Assembly (NCBI GenBank): GCA_001972305.1
Contig: BDDD01001830.1
Span: forward strand, 502,109-566,108
DNA: 64,000 nt
Direction of reading: 5' to 3'
Origin: Cephalotus follicularis
Taxonomy: Eukaryota > Streptophyta > Magnoliopsida > Oxalidales > Cephalotaceae
In this document: in pieces, positions 32,287 through 44,220 of the stretch
Position numbering within the stretch: position 1 is the first letter of the stretch
Layout: every line of letters begins with the position of its first letter
Notes under the pieces: generated by a model
Told to the model about the DNA's origin: nothing
The model's database searches: none
The model's input: the letters and a program-made list of their open reading frames with translations, nothing else
Program-made: the position numbers and the translations under genes

Positions 32287-34806
32287 TGTCACGCCCCCGT
32301 TTTTCCAAATTAAGACAACATATAAAGCGGTAAGGCAATCAACATAAATAATTCAGCTCATGCAAATTACCAATGAATAAATTTCTCCATAGCGGAAGCA
32401 TATAACATAAATGAGCCGAATTTAAAAACGCATCACGCATCCCATACTACGTGATGCCAACAAGTTATAATACAACCCAACATTAAAGTCAATCGCCCAT
32501 AAACGGAGCGTGAAATAATAATACAGTACGAGAAAAAAAAAATATCCCAAGTTGCAATAACCCAAATTAAAAATCATTGTCCCATAAATCAGTACATAAA
32601 AAGAGAGAAACTAAAAAGTCTTCTCTTTAAGTCTCCAAGCATGCTCCATATCACAAACCACTCCATCAATCTGTTACAGTAGAGGTTAGACTTTGTCCTA
32701 ACTCGGCTAAGTAGAAAAGTTTATGAATACAGTTTAAGGTCAAGGAAATGTGTATCATGAATGAATGCATAGTGATGCAACATGATATGTAATTTTCACA
32801 ATAAATATATCTCCGTATATACATATATATAAAAATATATGCATGTTCACCGTACAAGAATAACTCCGTAAGTTGTATCAACACAAGCAATAATATGTCC
32901 CAAAAGGAACCAGACAAGCAAGTCGCAATAGCCGTCGCCACCTCCTGGCCCCAACGTCATGCACTCTTACCCCCTCCCGTTTGCGAACGGTTAGAAGCAA
33001 GTCCTCCGTAAGTTGTTTAGCACGATGGCTAAAGCAACAGTGTTCGTATTACACAGCACAATTCAAGCAATAAAGTATAATCACTTGATCAAATATATTT
33101 ATTTAAAATATATTACTCCGTTCACAAGTTGAAATAAGTTATAAAACTTAAAACAATACATTTGGATTGCATAGTCAATCCTTTAAACAGTTCTCCGTAT
33201 TTGGGGATACTTCCCCAGCCATTTCGAAAATATATAAAATCATATATTTGACAAATATATATTTCGTACAATAATGATTAAAATAATCATGCAAGCTTTT
33301 CAAAGTGGTTAACACATTTAGAAATCAACCATAATGCAATTCACAGTAGTAATGCAAACATATGCTCATAATGCACCTAGGGTTATTGGTAATTAACCTA
33401 GGCTTATCTCCTTCTCTAAAAGTCCCATTTCTGCTGTAACAGTCGACTGTTTTTCCATAACTGTCGGCTAGATCCTTGAGTCAGTCGACTGCTCTTCCCA
33501 AGCAGTCCACTTGTTCATCACGAGTACCATGCAGTCGACTGCCTTCCTTCGACAGTTGACTGTTCTGGGTAGTATTGCATGCGTAGTCGACTGGTATTAC
33601 ATGCCAGTCGACTGAAAGTTTGAGTAGTCGACTGCTTCAATTGAGCAATCGGCTGATCTGGGTTGGACAGTTACAATAACCCACTGTTATTTCACTCAAT
33701 CAAGCAATTGAACTCATTCGCACGAATTCAAACCTCAGAATATCATCCATAAACATACATTGGTATAAAACACAACTTAATTCATGCATTATTCTCCGTT
33801 TTTATCATAATTCAAATGACACCCAAATATGGCATTGCATGAAAACCATTTCAATTCTCCATTCAAGATTCAGTAAGCATGCTAGATTATCTATCAACAA
33901 TAACCATAACATGAACAACACTGTAATCCATGGCCAAAACAACTGTACCATTCATTTATAACCTCATTTCACTTAAACTCAAAGTGCATTCATAGAACAT
34001 TCTACACCTACCCCTACCTTTGATTTCAAGTTAGAAATCGGAAGTCCACCTCTTTATGTCTCCTTTCCAGAATCCTTGAGCTTCCCAGTAGCTCCAAGAA
34101 CGGTCCAGTAGCTTCAATCCAAGCTCCACGCTTTAACAATGGAGGACCTCTCACTTCCTCACTATTTCTCTTTTAATTTCTCACTGTTTTCACTCTCAAC
34201 TCTCTGGTACTTTCTTAGCAGATTGTAGAGTGAAAGAGATGAAGGCAAGAAGCATTTTATGCATGTCCTCTCTCCTTCAATCTCTTGCATGGCATAAAAG
34301 CCCCTTTCTCTCACAATCACATGCACACAAACACACACTTGTCATTTCTTATCTTTCTCTCTGTTCTTGCAGGTCCTGGCGTGGTGGTGCATGCACAACA
34401 CGTCTCACTCATGATCAGATGGTGCCTACAAGCTATCTTATCAAGGGCTGCATGTGATCTTGTCACATGCAGATAAAACAGGGCATGATCCAGTCGGCTG
34501 CCATTCCCTGGCAGTCGGCTGCCTTGCCTGGCAGTCTGTGCCAAGTGTCACGATAGCTTTCCAGTCGACTGGTTCCTCACGCCAGTCGACTGCTTATCCC
34601 TTTAGTCCAACAGTCGGCTGGTATATCTCACCAATCGGCTGTCCAGGCCAAAAATCCCCACAATTATACTTAGAATCACACTTCCAAATGCTCTAAGTTT
34701 AACTTAAACTCAAGATATCCACCAAGAAGTTTGCCTTTTATTAATTCAAGCAAAAATTACATCGAGGATTACAATAATACATCAAATTGAATTTCCGGGT
34801 GTTACA
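32287..34806 (-). repeat. Element D, 3' LTR
   Basis: From TGTCACGCCCCCG to GGGTGTTACA. U5 block near 32395-32520, candidate acceptor near 32670-32689, one hairpin TTTAGC/GCTAAA (about 33018), the GGGGATACTTCCCC block (about 33203), AGTCGACT clusters (33439-33655 and 34490-34641), donor-like CCCCTACCTT (34011-34020), pyrimidine tract ending CTTGCAGGT (about 34341-34374) and AACACGTCT (34397-34405). Confidence 0.92.
33439..33655. repeat. Cluster of AGTCGACT palindromes in LTR D
   Basis: About ten copies of CAGTCGACTG or one-base variants. The homologous place in LTR A (6791-6850) holds GGCGTCGACGTC instead. Repeated in the other LTR at about 39625-39845. Confidence 0.9.
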
Positions 34807-34821
34807 ATCCTCCCTCCTTCA
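34807..34821 (-). other. Element D polypurine tract
   Basis: Minus strand TGAAGGAGGGAGGAT directly before the 3' LTR start. Confidence 0.8.
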
Positions 34822-34873
34822 AAGAAATTCGTCCTCGAATTTACATATAATAAAACAAATGCGGGTAACGCTC

Positions 34874-37330
34874 TCAGATTTCATCCTCACGTTCCCAAGT
34901 TGCTTCATCCGGACGATGAAACTGCCACTGAACCTTTACCATCGGAATGGTTCGGTTCTTTAATACTTGTGTCTTCCAATCCAAAATCCTCACGGGCGAC
35001 TCCTCGCAGGATAGATCATCCCTCATCGTAACCGAGTCATAATCCAAGACATGTGATGGATCTCGGATATACCCTCGTAGCATCGTCACGTGGAAGACAT
35101 CATGTACACTTGACAATGTAGGGGGCAAGGCTAGCTGATAAGCTACCTCCCCAACCCTCTCCAGAATCTGAAAAGGACCAATGTAGCGTGGTGCTAGCTT
35201 GCCCTTTTTCCTGAATCTTTGCACCCCTTTCCACGGAGATACCTTCAAGAATACGTGATCTCCGACATTGAAGGTTAAAGGCCTTCTCTTCACACTGTCG
35301 ACATAGCTCTTCTGCCGACTCTGTGCTGCTAGCAACTTCTCTTTGATGAACTTGACTTTCTCTGAAGTCTCCTCCACCAATTCCGACCCAAGCAATGGTC
35401 CTTCCCAAACCTCGTCCTAACATACAGGTGACCTACACTTTCTCCCGTAGAGTGCCTCATATGGAGCCATACCAATACTCGAGTGATAGCTGTTATTGTA
35501 CGAAAACTCTATCAGAGGGATATGGTCTTCCCAGGTTCCACCAAAATCAATCACACAAGCCCGAAGCATGTCCTCCAAGGTTTGGATGGTACGCTCCGAC
35601 TGTCCGTCTGTCTGAGGGTGGAATGCAGTACTGAGATTCAATCTGGTTCCGAAGGCTGTCTGGAATCTCTTCCAGAAGTTGGAAGTGAAGATCGAATCCC
35701 TATCACAAACAATGCTCACCGGGACACCGTGCAGCCTTACAATCTCCTTCACATACAATCGAGCCAGCTTACTCGCAGAATCAGTGACATGTGTGGGCAA
35801 GAAGTGTGCTGATTTGGTGAGTCTATCAACAATAACCCACACTGCATTATGACGATGCCTAGTCAGTGGAAATCCAGAAACAAATTCCATCGTGATTTGT
35901 TCCCATTTCCACTCTGCCACCGGTAATGACTGTAACAGTCCCGCAGGTCTTTATTGCTCGGCATTGACCCTCTGGCAAGTCAAACACTTTGCGACATATT
36001 CAGCAATCTCGCGCTTCATACCGGGCCACCAATAAGTTTTCTTCATTTCTTGGTGCATCTTGGTGCTACCAGGATGGATACTGTACAGGGATTTATGAGC
36101 CCCGCGGAGTAACTCATCCTTCAGTCTAGGCTCATTCGAAAGACATACACGTCCCCGATATCTCATAATACCATCATCATGTACTCTAAAATCAGACTCC
36201 GAATCCAGATTCTCTCGAATCCGCTGCAATTCCGGATCATGTGGTTGTGCATCTTTGATGTGATGCAGTAACACTGGCTGTACCCGTATGTCAGCCACAA
36301 AGATTCCCGGTGACTGATTGAATGGAGACCACTCCTGCAAGTCTTCCAACATCTTCTATTGCGACACCATCGTACTGGCGACCATAGCCTTGCGACTCAA
36401 GGCATCAGCGACTACATTCGCTTTCCCCGGGTGGTACTGGATACTACAGTCATAGTCATTGAAGAACTCTACCCACCTGCGCTGTCTCATGTTCAACGTG
36501 TCCTGACAGAACAGGTACCTTAAACTTTTATGATCGGTGAAGATCTCAAACAGCGCCCCGTAAAGATAGTGCCTCCACTTCTGAAGGGCGAAGATAATAG
36601 CTGCAAGTTCAAGGTCATGAGTTGGGTAGTTTCCTTCATACAGCCACCCTTGAAAAGTTCTGTATAAACCTCCAGTAATACCCCGCCAAGCCAAGAAAAC
36701 TGCGTACCTCCGTTACATTCGTCGGCTGTGGCTAATTTCTTACCACCTCTGTCTTTGACGGATCCACCGCCAACCCTTCCTCAGATACAATGTGACCAAG
36801 AAAGATCACACGGTCAAGCCAAAATTCACACTTACTGAATTTGGCATACAGCTGGTGCTCTCGGAGTATCTGCAAGGCCAACCTCAGATGGCAAACATGC
36901 TCCTCCTCACTCCTCGAGTATACAAGTACGTCGTCAATAAACACAATGACAAACTGGTCGAAGTACGATCGAAACACGTCGTTCATCAATGACATGAATG
37001 CAGCCGGTGCATTAGTAACACCAAAAGGCATCACAAGGAACTCATAGTGACCGTATCTTGTCCGGAAAGCAGTTTTCTCTATATCTCCCTCCCTCACCCT
37101 CAACTGGTGATAACCTGACCTCAAATCAAGCTTCGAGAACACACTCGCTCCTTGCAACTGGTCGAACAAATCCTCGATGTGAGGTAAAGGATACTTGTTC
37201 TTAATCGTTGCCTTGTTCAACATTCTATAGTCGATGCAGAGCCTCATCGACCCATCCTTCTTCTTGACAAACAGTACAGGTGCCCCCCACGGTGAAACAC
37301 TGGGTCGGATGAAACCCTTATCGATCAGGT
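34874..37330 (-). pseudogene. Element D RT, RNase H, integrase and chromodomain remnant
   Basis: RT with [36 protein letters not shown] and [13 protein letters not shown] (catalytic DD), then [11 protein letters not shown]. RNase H is represented by [20 protein letters not shown] and [10 protein letters not shown]. Integrase has a zinc-binding block (CLTCQRVNAEQ), core blocks [24 protein letters not shown] and [18 protein letters not shown], and a tail [18 protein letters not shown]. The C-terminal chromodomain-like stretch reads EESPVRILDWKTQVLKN, MVKVQWQFH and DEATWEREDEI. Typical Tekay/Del order. A broken fossil. Confidence 0.9.
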
Positions 37331-37337
37331 CCTGTAA

Positions 37338-37985
37338 CTACAATTTCAGCTCTCTCAATTCTGCAGGAGCCATTCTATACGGTGCTTTAGAAATAGGAGC
37401 TGTACGTGGTGTAAGATCGATGACAAACTCCATATTCCTTCTCGGTGGTAAAGATCCCAAGTCATCCGGAAATACATCTGGAAAGTCACATACCACTGGG
37501 ATCTCCTCTAGGCTCAAGCCCTTCTCCTTCCTCTGGTCAATCACATAAGCAAGATACCCTTCACATCCTTCCTCGAGATACTTCAATGCACGGATGAAGG
37601 ATACAATCGTCGTAGAAAACCCCTTGTCTCCCTTAAACTGGAAAGTAGTACCATCGGGCAGACGAAAATCAACCGTCTTGCTGTAGCAGTCCATGTAAGC
37701 ATGATGTGCTGACAGCCAATCCATCCCCAAAATAATATCAAAGTCGCGGATAGGCAATATTATCAGATCCGCATACAAGGAAATTCCTGCAAAAGACATC
37801 TCACAACCCCTATATACAATATCTGTGTACATGGAAACTCCGACAGGTGTGCTTACATCCAAGGTATATGGCATGATGTCTGGTGTTACATCTAAACATG
37901 ATGCAAAATATGATGATATGGAGGAGTGTGATGCTCCAGGGTCCATCAATATTCTAGCAGCAAAACCATAAATATACAGTGTACC
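37338..37985 (-). pseudogene. Element D protease remnant
   Basis: Active-site block MMDPGASHSSISSYF, then GMDWLSAHHAYMDCYSKT and the linker VCDFPDVFPDDLGSLPPRR that leads to RT. Aspartic protease of the retropepsin type. A broken fossil. Confidence 0.85.
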
Positions 37986-38526
37986 TCAAACAACCGAGGT
38001 AGACTCCGGAACCTCTGTCTGTGAAAGGACTCTACCTTTCGCAATGCCCTTGCCGGTGTCCCTTCGCTGTGAAGACCCCGCTGCGGCCCCGCTGCTGTTA
38101 CCCGGTCCGGTAGGTGCTGTAGCCTGACTCTTCGGACAATCTCTCACGGAATGGGTACCTTCCCCTCACCTCAAACACAGTCCATTCATCCTCCAGCAAT
38201 CCTTCTGTAAGTGGCCCTTACGGCCACAGTGATAGCAAGCTCCAGTCCCCGCATTACTCCCCTGACTAGGAGTACCCTATGTGGCAGTCTGTCCGGATTT
38301 GTTCTTCGATGAATTAGTCAGAGAACCACTGCCATGCCATTTCAAAGATGCTGGTCTCGTCGAGCTCTGTTTATTTTGCTGTGCCCGAGCCCTCTCTGCT
38401 CGGTCCTCACTGGATATGCTCTCCAGCAGCGTCGCCTTTTGAGCGACCTCTGAAAAAGTACCCAGCTCCATAGCCCTAATCCTCGACCGAAGATCCGGTC
38501 GCAAACCCTTCAGAAATCTCCGTATC
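37986..38526 (-). pseudogene. Element D gag part with zinc knuckle region
   Basis: Only the C-terminal part of gag is recognised: a block like MRPDLRSRIRAMELGTFSEVA and SISSEDRAERARAQQNKQS, matching gag of element E, and toward 38160-38240 Cys/His-rich knuckle remnants. A broken fossil. Confidence 0.8.
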
Positions 38527-38530
38527 TTGA

Positions 38531-40991
38531 CATAAATAATTCAGCTCATGCAAATTACCAATGAATAAATTTCTCCATAGCGGAAGCATATAACATAAAT
38601 GAGCCGAATTTAAAAACGCATCACGCATCCCATACTACGTGATGCCAACAAGTTATAATACAACCCAACATTAAAGTCAATCGCCCATAAACGGAGCGTG
38701 AAATAATAATACAGTACGAGAAAAAAAAAATATCCCAAGTTGCAATAACCCAAATTAAAAATCATTGTCCCATAAATCAGTACATAAAAAGAGAGAAACT
38801 AAAAAGTCTTCTCTTTAAGTCTCCAAGCATGCTCCATATCACAAACCACTCCATCAATCTGTTACAGTAGAGGTTAGACTTTGTCCTAACTCGGCTAAGT
38901 AGAAAAGTTTATGAATACAGTTTAAGGTCAAGGAAATGCGTATCATGAATGAATGCATAGTGATGCAACATGATATGTAATTTTCACAATAAATATATCT
39001 CCGTATATACATATATATAAAAATATATGCATGTTCACCGTACAAGAATAACTCCGTAAGTTGTAACAACACAAGCTATAATGTGTCCCAAAAGGAACCA
39101 GACAAGCAAGTCGCAATAACCGTCGCCACCTCCTGGCCCCAACGTCATGCACTCTTACCCCCTCCCGTTTGCGAACGGTTAGGAGCAAGTCCTCCGTAAG
39201 TTGTTTAGCATGATGGCTAACCCAACAGTCTCCGTATTACACAGCACAATTCAATCAATAAAGTATAATCACTTGATCAAATATATTTATTTAAAATATA
39301 TTACTCCATTCACAAGTTGAAATAAGTTATAAAACTTAAAACAATACATTTGGATTGCATAGTCAATCCTTTAAACAGTTCTCCGTATTTGGGGATACTT
39401 CCCCAGCCATTTTGAAAATATATAAATCATATATTTGACAAATATATATTTCGTACAATAATGATTAAAATAATCATGCAAGCTTTTGAAAATGGTTAAC
39501 ACATTTAGAAATCAACCATAATGCAATTCACAGTAGTAATGAAAACATATGCTCAGAATGCACCTAGGGTTGTTGGTAATTAACCTAGGCATATCTCCTT
39601 CTCTAAAAGTCCCATTTCTGCTGTAACAGTCGACTGTTTTTCCATAACAATCGCCTGGATCCTTGAGTCAGTCGACTGCTCTTCCCAAGTAGTCGACTTG
39701 TTCACCAGGAGTACCAGGCAGTCGACTACCTTCCTTCGACAGTCGACTGTTCTGGGTAGTATTGCATGCGTTGTCGACTGGTATTACATGCCAGTCGACT
39801 GAAAGTTTGAGTAGTCGACTGCTTCAATTGAGCAGTCGGCTGATCTGGGTTGGACAGTGACAATAACCCACTGTTAATTCACTCAATCAAGCAATTGAAC
39901 GCATTCGCACGTATTCAAACCTCAGAATATCATCCATAAACATACATTGGTATAAAACACAACTCAATTCATGCATTATACTCCGTTTTTATCATAATTC
40001 AAATGACACCCAAATATGGCATTGCATGAAAACCATTTCAATTCTCCATTCAAGATTCAGTAAGCATGCTAGATTATCTATCAACAATAATCATAACATC
40101 AACAACACTGTAATCCACGACCAAAACAACTGTACCATTCATTTATAACCTCATTTCACTTAAACTCAAAGTGCATGCATAAAACTTTCTACAACTACCC
40201 CTACCTTTGATTTCAAGTTAGAAATCGGAAGTCCACCTCTTTATGTCTCCTTTCCAGAATCCTTGAGCTTCCCAGTAGCTCCAAGAACCGTCCAGTAGCT
40301 TCAATCCAAGCTCTAAGCTTTAACAATGGAGGACCTCTCACTTCCTCACTATTTCTCTTTTAATTTCTCACTGTTTTCACTCTCAACTCTCTAGTACTTT
40401 CTTAGCAGATTGTAGAGTGAAAGAGACGAAGGCAGGAAGCATTTTATGCATGTCCTCTCTCCTTCAATCTCTTGCATGGCATAAAAGCCCCTTTCTCTAA
40501 CAATCACATGCACACACACACACTTGTCATTTCTTATCTTTCTCTCTGTTCTTGCAGGTCCTGGCATGGTGGTGCATGCACAACACGTCTCACTCATGAT
40601 CAGATGGCGCCTGAAAGCTATCTTATCAAGGGCTGCATGTGATGTCGTCACATGCAGATGAAACAGGGCATGATCCAGTCGGCTGCCTTTCCCTGGCAGT
40701 CGGCTGCCTCGCCTGATAGTCTGTGCCAAGTGTCACGATAGCTTTCCAGTCGACTGGTTCCTCACGCCAGTCGACTGCCTCTCCCTTTAGTCCAACAGTC
40801 GGCTGGTATATCTCACCAATCGGCTGTCCAAGCCAAAAATCCCCACAATTATACTTAGAATCACACTTCCAAATGCTCTAAGTTTAACTTAAACTCAAGA
40901 TATCAACCAAGAAATTTGCCTTTTATTAATTCAAGCAAAAATTACATCGAGGATTACAATAATACATCAAATTGAATATCCGGGCGTTACA
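38531..40991 (-). repeat. Element D, 5' LTR
   Basis: Pairs with 32287-34806; the first 400 aligned bases are the same. AGTCGACT clusters lie at about 39625-39845 and 40675-40830, and the pyrimidine tract ends TCTTGCAGGT at about 40550-40559. It ends GGGCGTTACA before target repeat GACCA. Confidence 0.9.
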
Positions 40992-41626
40992 GACCATTCT
41001 ATCAGTCACCGGCTATTAAAACAACCCCGGTGTGAGCACCAGTAACCCCCCCCGGATCCGTGTATTACCACGTCTGCCAATCATAGTCTGAATAGCCAGT
41101 ACTTTACTTAGCCATCGGCATATGTGTCATGTTTCGCTCATCATACTTAGCTTCAATCACAGCCTAGGGTTTGGATGAATGTCACCCCAAGATATTCTGT
41201 GATAACTATGAATCTATGAATGCACTGAGACTATCGGTAGACCTCCCATGGAAACCTCTCATACACAGTCCACCTATGCCTGATCAGGACTTTTAAGTCT
41301 ACAATGTACATAGATAAATAGAGCTGGTCACCCTTTGCCTGAGTTTGATGATCCCCTATTGCGCACTTGCCCATACATCTCAATGCAGCTCCCACAAGAC
41401 TCAAAGACAACCCTTTTGCCAGCACTTGGCTAGTGCTGGGGCTGGGGAAGGTGGAAATCAAAGTCAAGCAGTTACTACACAATGCATGCTAGTCACTCAG
41501 GTCAAAGGAGACAACGCAGGTTATATACCTACTAGTCACCATAGTCTATAAACTACCGAGACCATAGGAATCCTATTGACATTGGGTATTGACTATTCTC
41601 CTATTGGTGGGTCTGTTCAGTGTCAT
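40992..41626 (-). repeat. Element C, 3' LTR, second part
   Basis: Resumes the copia LTR after element D (GACCA at 40992-40996) and matches about 61393-62030. LTR W begins directly after GTCAT at 41622-41626. Confidence 0.85.
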
Positions 41627-42660
41627 TGTCACACCCCTCTTTAATTAACACATGGTTAAACATTGAATCCAGTATTTACAAATAATTGATAATTTAAACT
41701 TTTGCGGAAGGATAAGACAATACTGGATTGTTCAACATAGCATACACTTGTAGCCCATACTACATGCTTAAGCTTATTACAAAACAAAGTTATATATTAC
41801 ATATTGTAAATGTAAATATAACAAGGGGTATGACTTAATTAAAATTACAACCTTAAATTAAAACCTTTGGCATAAAGCTTCAGCAGCCCGTCTCCATTTC
41901 CTATGTTAATATGAATTGTAGGTATTAGCCTTTCGTCTACATGGTTAAGTAGGAAATATACATGAAGATGGATATAAAGATGTAATCATGCATGACAGTT
42001 TATCTTTTAAAACAATATATATATATAAGCAACCATGCCAAGTGGCTACAAATAGTAAGATATCAAGAATACCACAAAGGGTACAAACAGTACAGCTGTC
42101 CGAAGACCAGTAGTGGGTGTTAAACGTCGCTACCTCCTAGCCCCAACGATGCACCACCTAACTACCACCATACACTTCGATGATGATAGAAAAGGTAAAC
42201 AGAATTGCTAGCAATTAGCGGGTAATTAACAGTCACGATATGCATCGCAGATAGGTTTTGTGTATAAGCTCTAGCCAACTCCTAGCACCTTGGCCCACCT
42301 TTGTAGTCTGTGACACACTCCGATCACAAGACCATCAGAATATCAATCACAAACAATACAATACAGTTATTACATGTATAATGTAATATAACGGCAGTTA
42401 TCTTTTGAGAAAACAGTAAAACAGTTCAGCAAGTTCTCATTTCAAGAAAACATTACAGTAACAGTAATTCTCATTTTGAGAAAATAGTAAAGTAGAAAAA
42501 CTTTAATTGTGAATATAACACTCAGTCCTTCAAAACCTTAAAACAGTAGTATTTATATAAATACTTGATAGATTTAAAATATCTATAACAGTAAGCAATA
42601 TGCAATGCATAACAGTACATTCATTAGCAGTTCAAGGATCAAAGAGTGCATAAACAGTAC
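41627..42660 (-). repeat. LTR W, first part
   Basis: Starts TGTCACACCCC inside the copia LTR. Keeps the block TGCGGAAGGAT and CCCATACTACATG, an acceptor-like region (41911-41930) and CCTCCTAGCCCCAACGATGC shared with other families. It is interrupted at AGTAC (42656-42660) by element E and resumes at 54100. Its far end and own target repeat are not seen; it is an incomplete LTR of a family otherwise absent here. Confidence 0.75.
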
Positions 42661-44220
42661 TATCACACCTCGCTTCCGGTAAACACACATAGAAACGGTA
42701 AAGGCAATTAACATTAAGATTCAACTCATGCAAATACTATAAAATTTAAACTTTTAAACAAGATATCAGTTGTAGAAGCATTAAAATCATAAGCTGAAAA
42801 CACGTAACGTGCATCCCATACTACACGCTACACAATACAAGTCTGTCATAGTTAAAAGCCCATAAAATAGAGCGTGAACCATAATACATTACTCATCGTT
42901 AAACAAAACCATAAGTACGGTACATCAGTAGTCCTTAAAACAAAACCAGTTTATTACAATCCAGAAGAATATAAACCAACAAAAATAACATAAGGGCTTG
43001 TTCTTCATCCAATCTAGTCCAACTGGTCCACTGTATTAATCTGTAAAGTAGGGGGTTAGCCTTTGTCCTCACTCGGCTAAATCATAAGATGAGTTTGGGG
43101 TCAACATTAATGCATGTCATGTAATGTATGCATAGATGATGCAGTGAAGTAAAATACCGGTTAATATATATCTGAAAAAATATATATGTTTAACACTACA
43201 GTAATATATAGGTAGTGACACATATATGAAAATATATGTATGCAATGACAGTACAGTAGTAACCCGGCCAGGCCTACATCACAGGCACAGTAGTGTCCAA
43301 ATAGGACCAATAAACAGTATAGTAAGTCCACAAAGTGACCACAAATAGGCAGTCAGTATGTACAACACCGCAAACTCCTGGCCCCATGTTGCACTCCCAC
43401 TTCGGTCCCTTCTCCAGGCAACCAAGCAAGACAACAGTACAGTACAGTGAGTTACCCAACCAACTCCTTGCCCCTAGGTCAACCCTGCCACAAGTCATCG
43501 CTGGCAGTCCCCGCCACACAACTAGTACGACTGAAGCACAACCACAGTAAATTCACAGAGCAACACAATGAACCAATACAGTAAACAGTACAGTAGTGAT
43601 TGTTTAGATCAACATCAGGCAGTTCATTTCAAAATGTTTTCGAAGGTCATAAACATTTGAAATATACATTTTCAGTAGTAGAAAATACTATTAAATAGTT
43701 TCAGTAAGCGGAAATTGCTTCCCCAGTTGTTTGAAAATGTGGTTTTATCAATTATATACTTTCGTGCTCAAGACAGTTATTTTCAACTTCATATGCATTT
43801 CTAAATTATTGTGGTAATCTAGAAATCACAAACAGTTCATAATCAGTCAATAGACAGGCAGTAAACAGTGCATATGTAATGCATACAAATGCTCTAATGC
43901 ATTCTAAACGAAATCGGGATCATCGGGTGTCAAAATCATAAAAACTGTACAAACAGGACTCTAAAGCATCGACGTTTATTACTTAGGTGTCGATGCTTAT
44001 GTCCTTTAAGCGTCGACGTTTAGTCCCATAGCGTCGGCGCTTTCAGTGCTTGGGCGTCGATGTCTTCTTCCCTTAGGCGTTGACATTTAACGCATTTATT
44101 ATATAAAACGTAGTTCACAGTACAAAGCGTCGACGCTTACTAAAGGCGTCGACGGTTTTCGAGCAGTAGTCATCTTCTTCCTCGCGACATGACCAAACAG
44201 TGACATTTCCACAACAGTAG
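42661..44220 (-). repeat. Element E, outer left LTR (partial)
   Basis: Starts TATCACACCTCG. Carries the U5 block, acceptor-like region (about 43040-43060), hairpin CTGCCA/TGGCAG (about 43488-43507) and the GTCGAC cluster (43964-44156). The second LTR copy begins right after ACAACAGTAG. Confidence 0.85.

Larger units (their letters stand above)
32287..40991 (-). mobile_element. Element D: Ty3/gypsy chromovirus with chromodomain, broken, youngest
   Basis: A minus-strand element framed by GACCA at 32282-32286 and 40992-40996, inside the left LTR of copia C. Parts on the minus strand: 5' LTR, gag part, protease, RT, RNase H, integrase, chromodomain, polypurine tract, 3' LTR. The two LTRs are the same over the first 400 or so aligned bases and differ by perhaps 1-2% overall, the youngest pair here. 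It is nonetheless broken, with a handful of breaks, and no primer site was recognised. Its LTR backbone is homologous to that of element A, but the palindromic motif is of the AGTCGACT type seen in element B. Confidence 0.92.
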
